Shown here: positions 35,346 through 47,769 of the stretch, in pieces | Layout: every line of letters begins with the position of its first letter | Numbering within the stretch: position 1 is the stretch's first letter | Source of the DNA: Capra hircus | Lineage: Eukaryota > Chordata > Mammalia > Artiodactyla > Bovidae | DNA length: 64,000 nt | Assembly: GCF_001704415.2 (NCBI RefSeq) | Contig: NC_030811.1 | Span: 50,953,591 to 51,017,590, forward strand | Direction of reading: 5' to 3' | Position numbers and translations under genes: made by a program | The notes under the pieces: model-generated | Told to the model about the DNA's origin: nothing | What the model saw: the letters and a program-made list of their open reading frames with translations, nothing else | Databases searched by the model: none

Positions 35346-37988
35346 AAGGAAGAAACGATTTCCAAGTTCACTTTCTAACTCAATATTTGTAGAAATATTC
35401 CTTTTTCCATATAAAATTTCACTTTAGTGCAACATCTAGTCTTCAAAGCAACTAAAAGCCAATACTGTAATTTTATGAGTCTGATCATTTTAAACTTAAG
35501 TATAATACATTCATATGTAATGTTTTAAAATAAATGATATTAGGTTAAAAATGATAACTAGCATTTGAAAATTTAGGGTAACATTTGTAATGCAAAAATG
35601 TTTCATATGGTACACTGCATATTTTAAGAATGCAATCTCAAAATCTAACAGCTTCTCAGATAGTAAGCAAAATAATTTGTTAGTTAGCTGCATTTGCCAT
35701 ACGAAGAATTATACACATCACCAAATCTTATAACTGGTTCTAATTAGCCTTACTGAAAGAAGCTGATGCACAGTGTAAATAAAACAACGGCAATACTAGC
35801 TCAACATTATAGGTGATCAGTCCAAGTCAAGAATATAGCACATTAGATAAGAAAAGAAGTTTGCCAATAGCTAAGAAAAATAAATTTCAAAACTCTTTTA
35901 AACCACAAAAATTACTTAAAGACCAGAGTCATCAATGCCATTTAATACTATCTTGAAATAGTGGTGTTTCTCTAGTAAATGTAAATTATGATATTGCAAA
36001 GCTCATTTACACATAACTTTAAAAAATCTACTGTGCAAACTATTCATTCACTCATATTGAAATCTTTTATGTCTACCATCAGTTGTCTTTAAAAATACTA
36101 AAGACATTCCTTAAGACTCTAAACATGTGACTATTTCAATGAAATTTTAATGTAAAATATGTATATGTGTGTATGCGTGTATGCAAAATATATACACACA
36201 CAGTGCTGCCCAATAATCCCAGAGAAGTTATTAATAATATCTGACTTATTTTTTGAGTCATAGTAAAACAACTTGTTCATAGTTCATAAGTAGCTTATAC
36301 TTTTAATACAACTAAAATCATCTAAGAATAGTACTTTTTTTTTTGAAACAGTATTGTTTCAAGGTGAAGGTAACTGAATATTTCAAAGGAAGGCAACTTA
36401 TAATTCCCTTCAAAGGTCTTTCATACTTATTTAAAACATCCAAGTAACTAAAGTCTTAAACTTGCAAGCCAATTTTCCAATGTTACATGCACATCAGAGA
36501 AAAAATAATAAACCCACATAAGATCAAACCTGTAACACTGGCCTCTTAACAATGAATCTTAACTGAATTAACTTACTAGTCAAGCATTAGTTGCTTCTTT
36601 AGGATACAATGAGGTGGCAGCAGTACGTCACTGAGCGACTGAAGTCACATGTTTTGAGGAAACTGTTATCTGAAACTTCAGATTTCTTTAAATATTTTAT
36701 TTCCTAGAGAAATATTTAAATATTTAAATATAAATGAAATATTTATATTTTAATAATAGCAAGTATTTACTTTCACTTCACTTCATTCTCTAGAGTGTCA
36801 ATAAAGCCATTCTCTTCTATTTTTTAGTCACTTATAAAATCATATAAGAAAACCTCAAAGAAAGAAAATTAGTGGTCACACTAAAAGGGATCTAGTAACA
36901 CCATACATTTCTCTGTAGATTCAGACATAAAAGATATAAAGCCTGGATTTTTTTATTCTAAGGAATTCCAAAAATACAAAGGCAGTAGGGATTATTTTTT
37001 TCAAAACTCGTATCATTACTTTGGCTTAGCACACATATTAGGAGGTGCCTGACATCGATTTGTCCCATTACACATGATATTACTTTCCACTGCCTATGGA
37101 AGGTGATATTGGCCACATTTCTCCACCCTGTGATATTACTATTTTTCACTTTATAGTTAATAAGTATCTTATGGGGAGATTCTTTGAGATGATAGTAATG
37201 TCCTGTTCTTCCTCAAGCATTCCACTCCTAAGTTTTAATATTCTTTTATGATTCTTGCCTGAATTATTTATGTCTATCATGACTGCAAATGGTGATTTTC
37301 TAACTTTTCCCCAATATTTTTAATAAGTAAAAGTGTTGACTACTGTTTATATGAATAAGCTGAAAGCCAGACAAAGGATTACAATTTGGGGATTGAATAT
37401 TCTGTATAGAGAAAAAGGTGCTCTGCCAACACAAGTGTGTGTATGTATTGGTTTTTCTTTTGTAACTGTACACAAACAAGGTATAGTACCTCATATAATG
37501 CACATAAACTGTGCAATTAAAAAATAGCAATACCATCGTAATCCTTAGTAGAAGAAGAAGAAAAAAATAAATTGGGAGTCAGAAAACTACTCCTGTCAGC
37601 CTCTAAACTTCACTGTGGGTACCCACAAAATTTAACCTTCCTAGACTTGTGGAATGATAGGCACAGACTGGATCATTTGTAAGCTTCAAATCTAGTATTC
37701 TACATTCTACTAATACTCAAATACATAGATTTATTCAAAGGTATTTTATAAAATCTTTACCACATACATTTTATACCCCATCAAAAAATAAATAAATAAC
37801 ACTAAAACTGGAGGAAAGTATAACTGTTCAGGTAAGGCTTACCTACTAATATTCCAAAGGAAATAAAATTTTAACTCCCTTTCAGGAACCTTCTGGTTAC
37901 AACTTACAGCGAAACAGTCATTATTCTATTGTTTATATTACATGGTATAAATTTCCTACAACAAAGAGAAAGAGGGAATTGTTTCTGC

Positions 37989-38000
37989 AAGATAAGTGTT
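37989..38000. repeat. TSD, left copy
   Basis: aagataagtgtt, repeated exactly at 38277-38288. Confidence 0.92.
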
Positions 38001-38276
38001 GCTGCTGCTGCTGCTAAGTCGCTTCAGTCATGTCTGACTCTGTGCGACCCCATAGACGGCAGCCCACCAGGCTCCCCTGTCCCTGGGATTCTCTAGGCAA
38101 GAACACTGGAGTGGGTTGCCATTTCCTTCTCCAATGCATGAAAGTGAAAAGTGAAAGTGAAGTCGCTCAGTCGTGTCCGACTCTTAGCGACCCCATGGAC
38201 TGCAGCCCACCAGGCTCCTCCATCCATGGGATTTTCCAGGCAAGAGTACTGGAGTGGGGTGCCATTGCCTTATCCG
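38001..38276 (-). mobile_element. Bov-A2 SINE, full length with TSD
   Basis: GCA-repeat tail in reverse, two BovA units, linker 'atgaaagtgaaaagtgaaag', end 'gccattgccttatccg'. Perfect 12-base TSD and little visible divergence from the other Bov-A2 copies suggest a fairly recent insertion. Confidence 0.96.
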
Positions 38277-38703
38277 AAGATAAGTGTTAAGACTTACTAA
38301 TGTGCCAACTTATCCATAGGTATAGGTAGTGATAGTAAGGCTTTTAAACAATAATCAGTCTGGGATCTGAGGTCTCAAACCAAAAGATTTGCCAACTTAT
38401 TCTAATTAAGCAGCCTGGTTTCTATCTCTTCTGATAGACTTGACACAGAAAACAAATCTGAACTCTTGACCAAACTCTTGTCTGAACTTGCCTGATGGTT
38501 TAACGGGAAGAGAAAGTAACAAGTAGAGTTCAACAATAAAACAGACCTTCTGTGTATCTAATGACAACTAGGTGATGGAACTGATATCACAAAGTTACAG
38601 TGAACTTGTAATACCAGTGAGAGGTAGAAAATCTAGGCTTGAGTTGGATATGCATATGTGCATTTTATACAGAATTTATAGAAATATACATGCTTGTGTC
38701 TCT

Positions 38704-38903
38704 GGGCTTTCCAGATGGCTCAGTGGGTGAAGAATTTGTATGCCATGAAGGAGATGTGGGTTCAATCCCTGGGATGAATGCATGACAACCCACTCCAGTA
38801 TTCTTGTCTGGAGAATCCCACGGACAGAGGAGCCTGGCAGGCTATAGTCCATAGGGTTACAAAATTCTGGACACGACTGAAGTGACTGAGCACAGCACAG
38901 CAC
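38704..38903 (+). mobile_element. Bov-tA SINE
   Basis: 'gggctttccagatggctcag', 'gttcaatccctgggatgaat', 'acccactccagtattcttgt', tail 'gactgagcacagcacagcac'. Part of the region after the B-box is deleted. Confidence 0.9.
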
Positions 38904-39344
38904 ATGTTTGTGTATGTAATTAGTAAAAAAACATATATATATTCAGAGAATAAATATTTACTAAGATGGAATAAATACTTATGTAGCTGGCTTCTTTATA
39001 TTTGTAACTTAGTATTTACTTTTTTCAGTTATAAAGTGAAAATTAGCAAGCTGGTTGTCACTAAATGTACAAATCTGACAAAAGTACCATAGATTTAGTA
39101 CATTCTGCAAACAATGCATAAATACTACACATAAAGCAAAAATAAATATTTTTATTAAAATAATTTAAATGATCAACGTAAAAGTTGAATTACTTTCATG
39201 CAGGTTATTCTTTCAATGTGTGGCTAAAAAATGATATCATAAAGCCAGCAAAAAGAAAGCTGCATTTGAAAACAGGTTTGGGAAGATCCAGGTTTGGGCA
39301 AAAGCTACTTGAGGGCTGGACCACTCAAGTTTTATACATCTTCT

Positions 39345-39408
39345 TTTGTCCACTGAACAGTGCTTGAAACATAATCATTTAATAAATGCAGGTTGAATAA
39401 ATAAGATT
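39345..39408 (+). repeat. L2/MIR-type 3' end
   Basis: 'ccactgaacagtgcttgaaa' followed by 'aataaatgcaggttgaataa' is a typical short terminal fragment. Confidence 0.5.
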
Positions 39409-39916
39409 TTAAAGTAAAGATTTTAATGCTTCCATATTATAGAAGCATTCTTTATATTTATATAAAGATTAACTTTACTTTTTATGTTGAAATTGAGTAA
39501 CCATAGTGGGCCATAAAGTCAATTTATGCCCTCCAAAAGAAATAAAACTCTAATTTAAGTCACTAAGCACTATATAAATATCAGAAAAACCAAAGCCTAT
39601 TGAATTTTTTGTATGTGGTACTTCACAAAGCAGTTGGCAAATATTCAGCCAGCCAGAGGAAATTCCAAGTGAAACTAAATCCATGTGTGTGTTTGTTTTG
39701 TGGGAGCCAATTATTTTCATGGCATGTAAGTTTAACTGGTGTCAGATATAAAATGTCACTTTATAGTTACACTACATGTTCATTCTGTTACACATAGGGC
39801 CTAGAAAGATTGATGAATAAACTTTTAACACGAATCAGAAACTTCACTTCCTTTGACTAACGCTGGGTGCAGTGATAATGCTTTGCCTATATGTACTTTT
39901 TAGGGAAATCCACTTA

Positions 39917-40133
39917 CGGCTTCCCTGGTGGCTCAGATGGTAAAGCCTCTGCCAGCAATGCAGGGGACCCAGGTTTGATCCCTGGGTTGGGAAGAACCTC
40001 TGGAGAAGGAAAGAACAACCCACTCCAGTACTCTTGCCTGGAAAATCCCATGGACAGAGGAGCATGGTAGGCTATAGTCCATGGGGTCACAAAGGGTTGG
40101 ACACGACTGAGCTACTTCACTTTCACTTTTTCA
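39917..40133 (+). mobile_element. Bov-tA SINE, full length
   Basis: Complete head ('ggcttccctggtggctcaga'; B-box 'ggtttgatccctgg'), body, and extended tail 'ctacttcactttcacttttt'. Confidence 0.93.
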
Positions 40134-40794
40134 CCAATGGTCTTGGTGACTGTCTCCAGAAGTACCCGTGGTGTGATATGAAGATGAGACTCACCTTAAG
40201 CTCCCCCAAACAGAGGGGCTAATTTAGGTATGTAACCACGCAAGCCCACAATTAGCAGCCACAAACATAACCTTCTGCACCCCCATATGGCTGTTCCTTA
40301 CAGACTGGCCGAGGACACTGCAAGAATGCGATGAGGTGCCATTTTACATTTCTTTCTGTCTCCCTACTGAGGATATAAAGGCCAAAACCCTCCTTTTCTT
40401 CTGTTTCAGGTTATATGAATTGAGATTTATTAACCTCCTGAGGCAATTTATTGACCTCTCTGAAGGCAAGATCATTTGTATTAAGTGAGCATTCTCCTTA
40501 GGCATTTCTTGGCATGCTACAGGCTCTTCTCAGTTCCATGTACTCTACCTCTTCAAGTTAAATCATTTTCAAAGGAGCATAAACAAACACCAGTTTAATA
40601 CAGTGATTCTGCAATTGGATAGCAGGCTGTAGCGCTGGGCACTTCCCAACAATTTCTCCCCTTTGCTTCTCCCTCTAAACCTCTTAACTTCAACTGTGAA
40701 CTTTATTTCAAAGTAAAATATTTTTCACATAGTCTATATTTGATATTAATAATGTATGATAGTCATTATACAATGAATAATACACATTTATTAT

Positions 40795-40925
40795 GAATCT
40801 GGTATACATCAAGAATCATGTTATACCCTGAGGAGACAGAAAAAACAGCACAGATTCTGCCTGTAAAGGGCTCATGTTCTGCACCTGGAAAACAGCATGT
40901 GATGAAACAGTAAGTTACTGGATAA
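40795..40925 (+). repeat. Old interspersed repeat fragment, unassigned
   Basis: 'tctggtatacatcaagaatc', 'ccctgaggagacagaaaaaa', 'attctgcctgtaaagggctc' match the pattern of the family also at 5636 and 48040. Confidence 0.4.
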
Positions 40926-41525
40926 TCTCAAAACACAAACCAAATCAAGTGCACTGAAGCACACCTCTCCTCTTTCTCCCACATGCCAATCTTTTTTACA
41001 GGCACAAGTTTTTAAAAGTCCATCAGGAGCCACTCTGAAGAGAGAAAGTCTTCAAAAAGAGCAATATGTATTTTGAAAGGCAGGAAGGAGGGGAGAAATG
41101 GTTGTAGCTTCATCTTGCTGAAATGCACATTGGTGGGGAAAAGGACAAGATGGCGTTGTGGAGCGGTAGATGTGTATATACATGCCTACACATGCTACCC
41201 ATCAAGATGAGTAGCCAGCCAATCCCTTAACATCTCAAAGCCTCCTTATTCCACGGTGACCATCCTGATTCACTCTTTCTCTGAATGAATGTGCATCATT
41301 CCACTGCTTCTTTTGCCAATGCCTTGCCAACAAGCAATACCATTTAAAACTTTGGATTTCAACATATGCTATAAATAGTAACACATGTATGTGGTACTGA
41401 TTTAAATTACAGCTCAAAAAGAATATGGATAGCACCAAGAATCAGTATAGAATTTTTTTAACACTGTTGGAAATATTTTGGGTTAAATTAGACTGCAACT
41501 GCAAAAACTGCAGAGTACTACTAAC

Positions 41526-42036
41526 ATAAGTTAACAGATAGCATATTCAAAAGTAGAGACGTTACTTTGCAAACAAAGGTCTGTCTAGTCAAGGCTATAG
41601 TTTTTTCTGTGGTCATGTATGGATGTGAGAGTTGGACTGTGAAGAAGGCTGAGCACCGAAGAATTGATGCTTTTGAACTGCGGTGTTGGAGAAGATTCTT
41701 GAGAGTCCCTTGGACTGCAAGGAGATCCAACCAGTCCATTCTAAAGGAGATCAGCCCTGAGTGTTCTTTGGAAGGACTGATGTTTAAGTTGAAACTCCAA
41801 TACTTTGGCCACCTCATGCGAAGAGTTGACTCATTAGAAAAGACCCTGATGCTGGGAGGGATTGGGGGCAGGAGAAGAAGGGGACAAGAGAGGATGAGGT
41901 GGCTGGATGGCATCACCAACTCGATGAACATGAGTTTGAGTGAACTCCAGGAGTTGGTGATGGACAGGGAGGCCTAGGGTGCTGCGATTCATGGGGTCAC
42001 AAAGTGTCGGACACGACTGAGCGACTGAATTGAATT
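41526..42036 (+). mobile_element. BovB LINE 3' end
   Basis: Sense copy from 'agatagcatattcaaaagta' through 'gtatggatgtgagagttgga' to 'actgagcgactgaattgaat'. It keeps an open 136-codon frame (41567-41977) from the C-terminal part of the RT ORF (CESWTVKKAEHRRIDAFELR, then FGHLMRRVDSLEKTLMLG). It lacks the RT catalytic core and cannot be active. Confidence 0.93.
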
Positions 42037-42376
42037 GAACTCATCATCCATATACATTAACATATATACTACAGTCAAAATACTGAACAGGTCCAACACC
42101 ACAAAGATACCTCATTCTTATAACTGCATCCTCCTCTATCCCTAAATTCTGGCAGCCACTACTCTGTCCACCATTTCTATGACTCTGTCATTTCCAAACT
42201 GTTATATAGATGGAATCATACAGTAGGTAACCTTAAGGGATTGGCTTTTTTCATTTAAAAGAATTGCCTGGAGATTCAACTAAGTTGTCATTTGTATCAA
42301 CAGTTCATTTCTTCGCACTGCTGAGTCCTTTTCCAGGGTAGGTATGTACCACAGTTTGTCACTCTCTAGATTTTTA

Positions 42377-42585
42377 AAGGGCTTCCCTGGTGGCTCAGAG
42401 GTAAAGAATCCACCTGCAATTAATGCAGGAGGCCCAAGTTCGATCCCTGGGTGGGGAAGATCACCTGGAGGAAGAAATGGCACCCCACTCCAATATTCTT
42501 GCCTCGGAAATTCCATTGACAGAGGAGCCTGGCGGGCTACACAGGGTCACAAAAGAGTCAGACATGACTTAGCGACTAAACAATG
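42377..42585 (+). mobile_element. Bov-tA SINE
   Basis: 'gggcttccctggtggctcag', 'agttcgatccctgggtgggg', 'ggcaccccactccaatattc', tail 'gacttagcgactaaacaatg'. A chance frame of 173 codons (42344-42865) runs from here into the following L1 end. Confidence 0.93.
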
Positions 42586-42613
42586 GCAAGCCTTTTTTAA
42601 AAAGAAGTTTGCT

Positions 42614-42905
42614 TTGGACTCAGAGGGAGAGGGAGAGGGTGGGATGATTTGGGAGAATGGCATTGAAACATGTATACTATCATGTAAGAATCGAATCACC
42701 AGTCTATGTCCGATGCAGGATACAGCATGCTTGGGGCTGGTACACGGGGATGACCCAGAGGGATGTTGTGGGGAGGGAAGTGGGAGGGGGGTTCATGTTT
42801 GGGATCACATGTACACCCGTGGTGGATTCATGTCAATGTATGGCAAAACCAATACAGTATTATAAAGTAAAATAAAGTAAAAATAAAAAGTTTAAAAAAA
42901 TAAAT
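42614..42905 (+). mobile_element. Ruminant L1 3' end with TSD
   Basis: Continuous sense L1 terminus: 'ggactcagagggagagggag', 'gatgcaggatacagcatgct', 'acacccgtggtggattcatg', then the 'aaagtaaaataaagtaaaaa' tail. Perfect TSD aaaaagaagtttgct at 42599-42613 and 42906-42920. Serves as the uninverted reference for the copy at 21407-21698. Confidence 0.93.
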
Positions 42906-43739
42906 AAAAAGAAGTTTGCTTGTCTAATTCTCACTTCTTAATCCTCAATCCACTACAATTTGAACTTTGCCCACATTGTTGCAGTTATCTCATAAAATCA
43001 CCATGCCTTCCTCATTTTTGTTCAATAGACAATTTTTGGCATTTATCTCTCTTGGTCTTTCTGAAGCAACTGATACTACTGATCACTCACCCCTCCTCTA
43101 AAAACCTCTTCTCCCTTTGCTTCTAGTCAAACCATTCTCTCTCATTCCTCTTATACTGGTTATTTTCAGTCTACTTCTTTGGACTCTAATTCTCTTCACA
43201 ACAGTCCTTAATGTCAATATTCTCCCAGAACTCCATTTTAGTTTTATCACTTCTAAAAGTCTACACATCCTCCTAGCATAATTTTAACCACACATATAAC
43301 TCCCACTGATTCCTATATGTTGAAGACTCTAGCGAAGATCTGTCTTCTAAATTCCAAATCCATCTCTCCAGCTGACAATGTTTCACCTTCTAAATTTAAT
43401 GTGTCCAAAACTGAACTATCGCATTACTCACTTTCTGGTCACTATGACTGACCTAATCCTAACCATTCCCTCTCCTTATAACCTCTATCTCAATGAATGT
43501 TCCCACATTTATTTGGTCACAACAAAACTTCAAACTCACTTCAACTTCTTTTCCTTCACTTTCACATCACTAAATTGTATCAACTCTATCCCTGAACTAT
43601 CTCTTGAATTTATTCCCCCCTCTTCCTCCCACACCATTTCCTTAGTTTAGGCTCATCATTTCTCACTTGAATTATCACAACAGCTTCTCCCTACTTTTTG
43701 GTCTTTCCATTCTCTAAACTTCTGCTAACTGTTCTTGCG

Positions 43740-43963
43740 TGTGCGCGTGCTAACTCAGTTCAGTTGTGTCTGACTCTTTGCGACTCTATGGACTGTAGCC
43801 CACCAGAATCCTCTATCCATGGGATTCTCCAGGCAAGAATACCAAAGTGGGTTGCCCTCCTCCAGGGGATTGTCCTGACCCAGGGATCAAAATCCAGTCT
43901 CTTAGTCTCCTGCATTGGCAGGCGGCTTCTTGACCACCAGCACCACCTGGAAAGCCTGCTAAG
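43740..43963 (-). mobile_element. Bov-tA SINE, full length
   Basis: Reverse orientation: 'cagttcagttgtgtctgact', 'ggattctccaggcaagaata', 'ctcctgcattggcaggcggc', ending with the head 'ccaccagcaccacctggaaa'. Confidence 0.92.
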
Positions 43964-43971
43964 TGCTCCTG

Positions 43972-44160
43972 AAGTGAAAGTGAAAGTTGCTCAGTCGTGT
44001 CCGACTCTTTGTGACCCCATGGATTATACAGTCCATGGAATTCTCTAGGCCAGAATACTGGAGTGGGTAGCTGTTCCCTTCTCCAGGGCATCTTCCCAAC
44101 CGAGGGTTTGAACCCAGGTCTCCCGCATTGCAGGCGGATTCTTTACCAGTTGAGCCACAT
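43972..44160 (-). mobile_element. Bov-tA SINE
   Basis: Second reverse copy: 'gttgctcagtcgtgtccgac', 'ggccagaatactggagtggg', 'ctcccgcattgcaggcggat', head 'ctttaccagttgagccaca'. Head-to-tail with the previous SINE, only about 8 bases apart. Confidence 0.93.
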
Positions 44161-45639
44161 ACCTAGATACAAATCTGATATGTCATTCCTACACTAAGAT
44201 CTTACAATGGGTCCATGATGTCCATATGATAAAGCCTAAGTTCTTAGCATAATACATCAGTGCTTCAAAATCTGTCCCTTGCCTATCTCTCCATCTTCTC
44301 TCACCTTTCATACATCTGCAGTCTATGCTCTCATAATGCCAAGCTACTCACTGTTCCCAAATGTTCTGCCTCACAAACCAGTGATTCTGGCCTCCAAAGA
44401 ATCTGGGAAGTTCTACAGGGGAACCAAAATGGTAGCAGGAACTTTCAGGAGGTCAAAAATGTTGAAATTACTAATTGATTTGATATTCAGAGAAAAGGAA
44501 ATTTTAAATGTTTAGAAATGTTCTATATTCAAAGAAAAGAACAAATACTTTAAACATTTAACATGAAATGTATTTTCTAGAGATGGTGGCCATTTGTTCC
44601 TTCAGCTTCAAAGGGTGAAATTCAAACACCTTCCCAAACAAGCCAGAAGAAGAAGTGAGGCGGTTGGTAAAATCTTTCTAGATACTGGAATATAATACAA
44701 AATCAAGCCTAAATTACAGATTTTTCAGAGATGAAATGAGATATTTTGCTCTCCAATGAAACAAAATAACAGAAAAAAAACTTGCTTCTGATGAAATGTG
44801 CTAATATTAAATTGTACACATTAACAGTTCTTTGACTATGTAACATTTTCTCAGATGAGCAGGACTCCCAATGATTTAGTTTTAATTTTCTTTCATTATT
44901 CTTGAGATACCTTTTTAAGTACCAAGAACAGACTGATCAATCCATACCCCCATCCCCACCCTGGGAGTGTATTCTTCTGCTTATCCACAGAGTAGCAGTA
45001 TGTTTCCAAGTGAGGTCACCACTAGGAATATAAATGAGTACCCAAATGTCTGCAGAAAGCAGTTTTTCCTTTTTTGTACACACACGAACATACAAATGCT
45101 AAATAACGGGAGTAACAGGCTGTCACAACCGTCCAGAGTGTGGTGTTGAGACCAGCAAACAACAACAAAATATGTACCTATAAGAATGAGTAATAAAGAT
45201 GTCAGATAGACCCATGAATGGTATTTTGGGGGTAAAAATAGGAAAATAGATTGAGTTCTTGGTAAAATAATATACATACCCATTGCTTTACAACTCTACG
45301 TCTATAAATGAACTGATTTGTATGTACTGAAACTAATAAAATCCTGGAAACATACAACTGTATGAGCTATCAATTTTGACATAGCAATCTCATTAATTAC
45401 ATTTTACATAAGTTCCATGGCAACAAAAGACAGTACAGAATCCATCTGATGACCCTGAATTGATCTCTGAACACAGAGAGACCTAAGCAAGAACACTGCC
45501 ATGCTGTAAGTATTATAGCAACAAGTGTAAAGCTGTTTGTTACAGAAAAATCACTACTGGTGAATAAGAAAGCCTTACTTTTAAGTGCTGGGGAAAAAAG
45601 CCTTTCAGGGAAGTAGAGTTCACAGTGCTTATAAGAAAA

Positions 45640-45685
45640 GTTATTAGCTTCCAATTAAAATAAATTAATTAATTTTTTAAAAAAG
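45640..45685 (+). repeat. L1 tail-only fragment (possible)
   Basis: 'ttattagcttccaattaaaa' followed by 'taaattaattaatttttt' matches only the last bases and A/T tail of a ruminant L1 3' end (compare 28965-29000 in reverse). A similar tail lies at 12290-12325. Confidence 0.4.
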
Positions 45686-45719
45686 TAGAGGGCTGGGTGG
45701 AGTATAGGCTCCCTGAGGA

Positions 45720-45850
45720 ACGGTTATTTAAGCTCTATTTAGCCTCAGTTTCCCAAGCTGCAAAAGTAGAGTAAGAACACAGATCTCATTCTATGAAATT
45801 TGAAGATTAAATAAGATAATCTTTGTAAAACACTACGAACAATATTTGAC
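45720..45850 (+). repeat. MIR SINE fragment
   Basis: 'tagcctcagtttcccaagct', 'gcaaaagtagagtaagaaca', 'gattaaataagataatcttt', 'gtaaaacactacgaacaata' in MIR order. Confidence 0.75.
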
Positions 45851-46054
45851 AGTTTTCCAAGCCCTTCCGGCTCCCCGTTCTATGACTGCTAACAATCAGT
45901 GCTATACACACACTCAGACTTTTAAGTTCATAAAAAGGACATTAAGACCAGCAAATAACTTTGAGTCAACAGGCATATTTCTATCACTGCATTCATTATT
46001 TTACACTGTGATCAACTGTATGTCTGTGAAGAGCACATTGGTCAAAGTCATGAC

Positions 46055-46150
46055 TCAGTAGTCAGACAGCGTTGTGTTTCCCAGTTCAAGTTCTTCTACT
46101 CAATAGATGGATAACCTTAGGCAAGTTACTTTACCGGGAAAGTAGATAAC
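46055..46150 (+). repeat. MIR SINE fragment
   Basis: 'cagttcaagttcttctactc' and 'ggataaccttaggcaagtta' are MIR core words. Confidence 0.65.
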
Positions 46151-46224
46151 ACTTTATATCAAACATCTATATTTCTTAATAGCTCTAAACATAATACATT
46201 TTGTGCTTACATAGTATAAACATC

Positions 46225-46510
46225 GGAGAAGACAATGGCACCCCACTCCAGTACTCTTGCCTGGAAAATCCCATGGATGGAGGAGCCTGGAAAGCTGCAG
46301 TCCATGAGGTTGCTGAGGGTCGGACATGACTAAGCGACTTCACTTTCACTTTTCACTTTCAGGCATTGGAGAAGGCAATGGCAACCCACTCCAGTGTTCT
46401 TGCCTGGAGAATCCCAGGGACGGGGGAGCCTGGTGGGCTGCCGTCTATGGGGTCGCACAGAGTCGGACACAACTGAAGTGACTTAGCAGCAGCAGCAGCA
46501 GCAGCAGCAA
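46225..46510 (+). mobile_element. Bov-A2 SINE, full length, sense
   Basis: 'ggagaagacaatggcacccc', linker 'cactttcacttttcactttc', second unit, then a (GCA)n tail of eight units or so. TSD tataaacat at 46215-46223 and 46511-46519. Confidence 0.95.
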
Positions 46511-46524
46511 TATAAACATAAATT

Positions 46525-46645
46525 AAGTACTACATATATAAAATGTACTATTATATATGTATTATAAATGTAATTTATATTACATTTATATATTATATAC
46601 ATTTATATTATAAATGTATTATATACTACAGTATATAAATATAAG
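46525..46645. repeat. AT-rich palindromic tract
   Basis: Self-complementary blocks: 'tataaatgtaatttatatta' against 'tacatttatattataaatgt'. Lies directly after the Bov-A2 3' end, as does the similar tract at 10918-11012 after a Bov-tA. Confidence 0.8.
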
Positions 46646-47769
46646 AAATTTATTTCATCTCTTTCAAATATGTGATATGATAAGAAAAGCAAGCAATGAT
46701 TTGCCTTGTTAATGTTAAAAGCAGCTTTTTAGCTTTTAAGACTTTTTGAGACTGTGTAATATCTGCCTTAATAATTAAGACATTCTAAATTTAAGTCTAG
46801 AATTTTAAAAAAACTCAGAAGGTTAAATACACTAATTGAAATTATTTAAGAGGCAATAAATTTGAAAGGATAACAAAACTGAATTTTTAAAAAAACTTTA
46901 TAAAACAGTGATGTTGACTGTTCTTAATTTTATTGACTAGAAATTTGAATCTATCAATTACTCCAAATAAAATTCTGATAGGGGCATCCTGCTTTTAAAA
47001 AGTTATTCAGAGTTATTTGTAATTGCTGTCATTAAATATCTGTTTATAAAATATAAGGATGATTCTAATAATAATAATGCTTTGTAATAATTTATACTAT
47101 ATTATATAAATATATATTATAATTTTATAATAATAATTTTTTTGTCAATGTTTTTGCATAGTGAATAAACTCACTTTTCCTTACAGAGAGAACACAACCT
47201 ACTGTCCTTATTACCAAACAAATTCTGAATTAATGGAATGGAACACCATTTAATTATATAAGCAGTTCTCTATACAACATAGATCAGAAACATCTGAAGC
47301 TTAACTATACTCAAATAAATTTAATAAAGATAAATGCAACTTTGTTCATTGACATCAAATATCCTAATTAGTATCCAAGATAGAAATTATGTAAGTTTTG
47401 GATTTCTCTATCCTCAAATGAACGACCATACAACAAAGCACCTCCATTCATATCATTTTATAAAACATACTCTGCTGAAGTTAGAATTAGCTTCTTATTA
47501 GATGTTGAGGCAAAAGTTTCACAACAGATTTTCAATATCATTATATAACCAAGGTTTACATTGGAGAATCTATTAAAGGGTATGATCAAAATCTAAGTGT
47601 AGGTCAGGCAATAGTTACAATGGGATTCTAGGGATGAAGCACTGGGTTTTCTGGAGGAGGCATGGAAGCTGTAGGGCTTCTTCTATGAGTGTTGCAGACA
47701 GCAGCATTAAGGACAAATGCTGGTCTTATAAAAGAAGCCAGCCTAATAAACACAAAGGGTTATAGGAAA

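Larger units (their letters stand above)
42960..44400 (+). repeat. L2 LINE, about 1 kb, split by two SINEs
   Basis: Left part 42960-43735 has L2 ORF2 order ('gatactactgatcactcacc', 'aatgtgtccaaaactgaact', 'ttgaattatcacaacagctt'). The right part 44165-44400 resumes the L2 3' region ('acaaatctgatatgtcattc', 'gtcccttgcctatctctcca'). Two tandem Bov-tA insertions (43740-44160) sit between. Frames are broken; it is an ancient fossil copy. Confidence 0.75.

Noticed and set aside
36630..36652. 'cactgagcgactgaagtcac' resembling a BovB/Bov-tA tail
   Set aside because: Only about 20 bases match and the flanks are unrelated; could be chance.
39917..40000. tRNA-like A and B boxes
   Set aside because: They belong to the tRNA-derived heads of Bov-tA SINEs; no foldable tRNA gene is present in the window.
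40240..40560. TATA-containing block that might be an LTR promoter ('gaggatataaaggccaaaac')
   Set aside because: No terminal repeat partner, no TSD and no family match that I can recall; too weak to call.
41567..41977. 136-codon open frame with an antisense frame of the same size
   Set aside because: Both fall in a BovB 3' end; the plus frame is the LINE ORF remnant and the other its shadow.
42344..42865. 173-codon open frame on the plus strand
   Set aside because: It runs from a Bov-tA SINE into an L1 3' UTR; it has no protein-like composition and is explained by repeat sequence.
43378..43650. 90-codon frame in pyrimidine-rich sequence
   Set aside because: Part of a fossil L2; the frame is not conserved with L2 ORF2 over its length.
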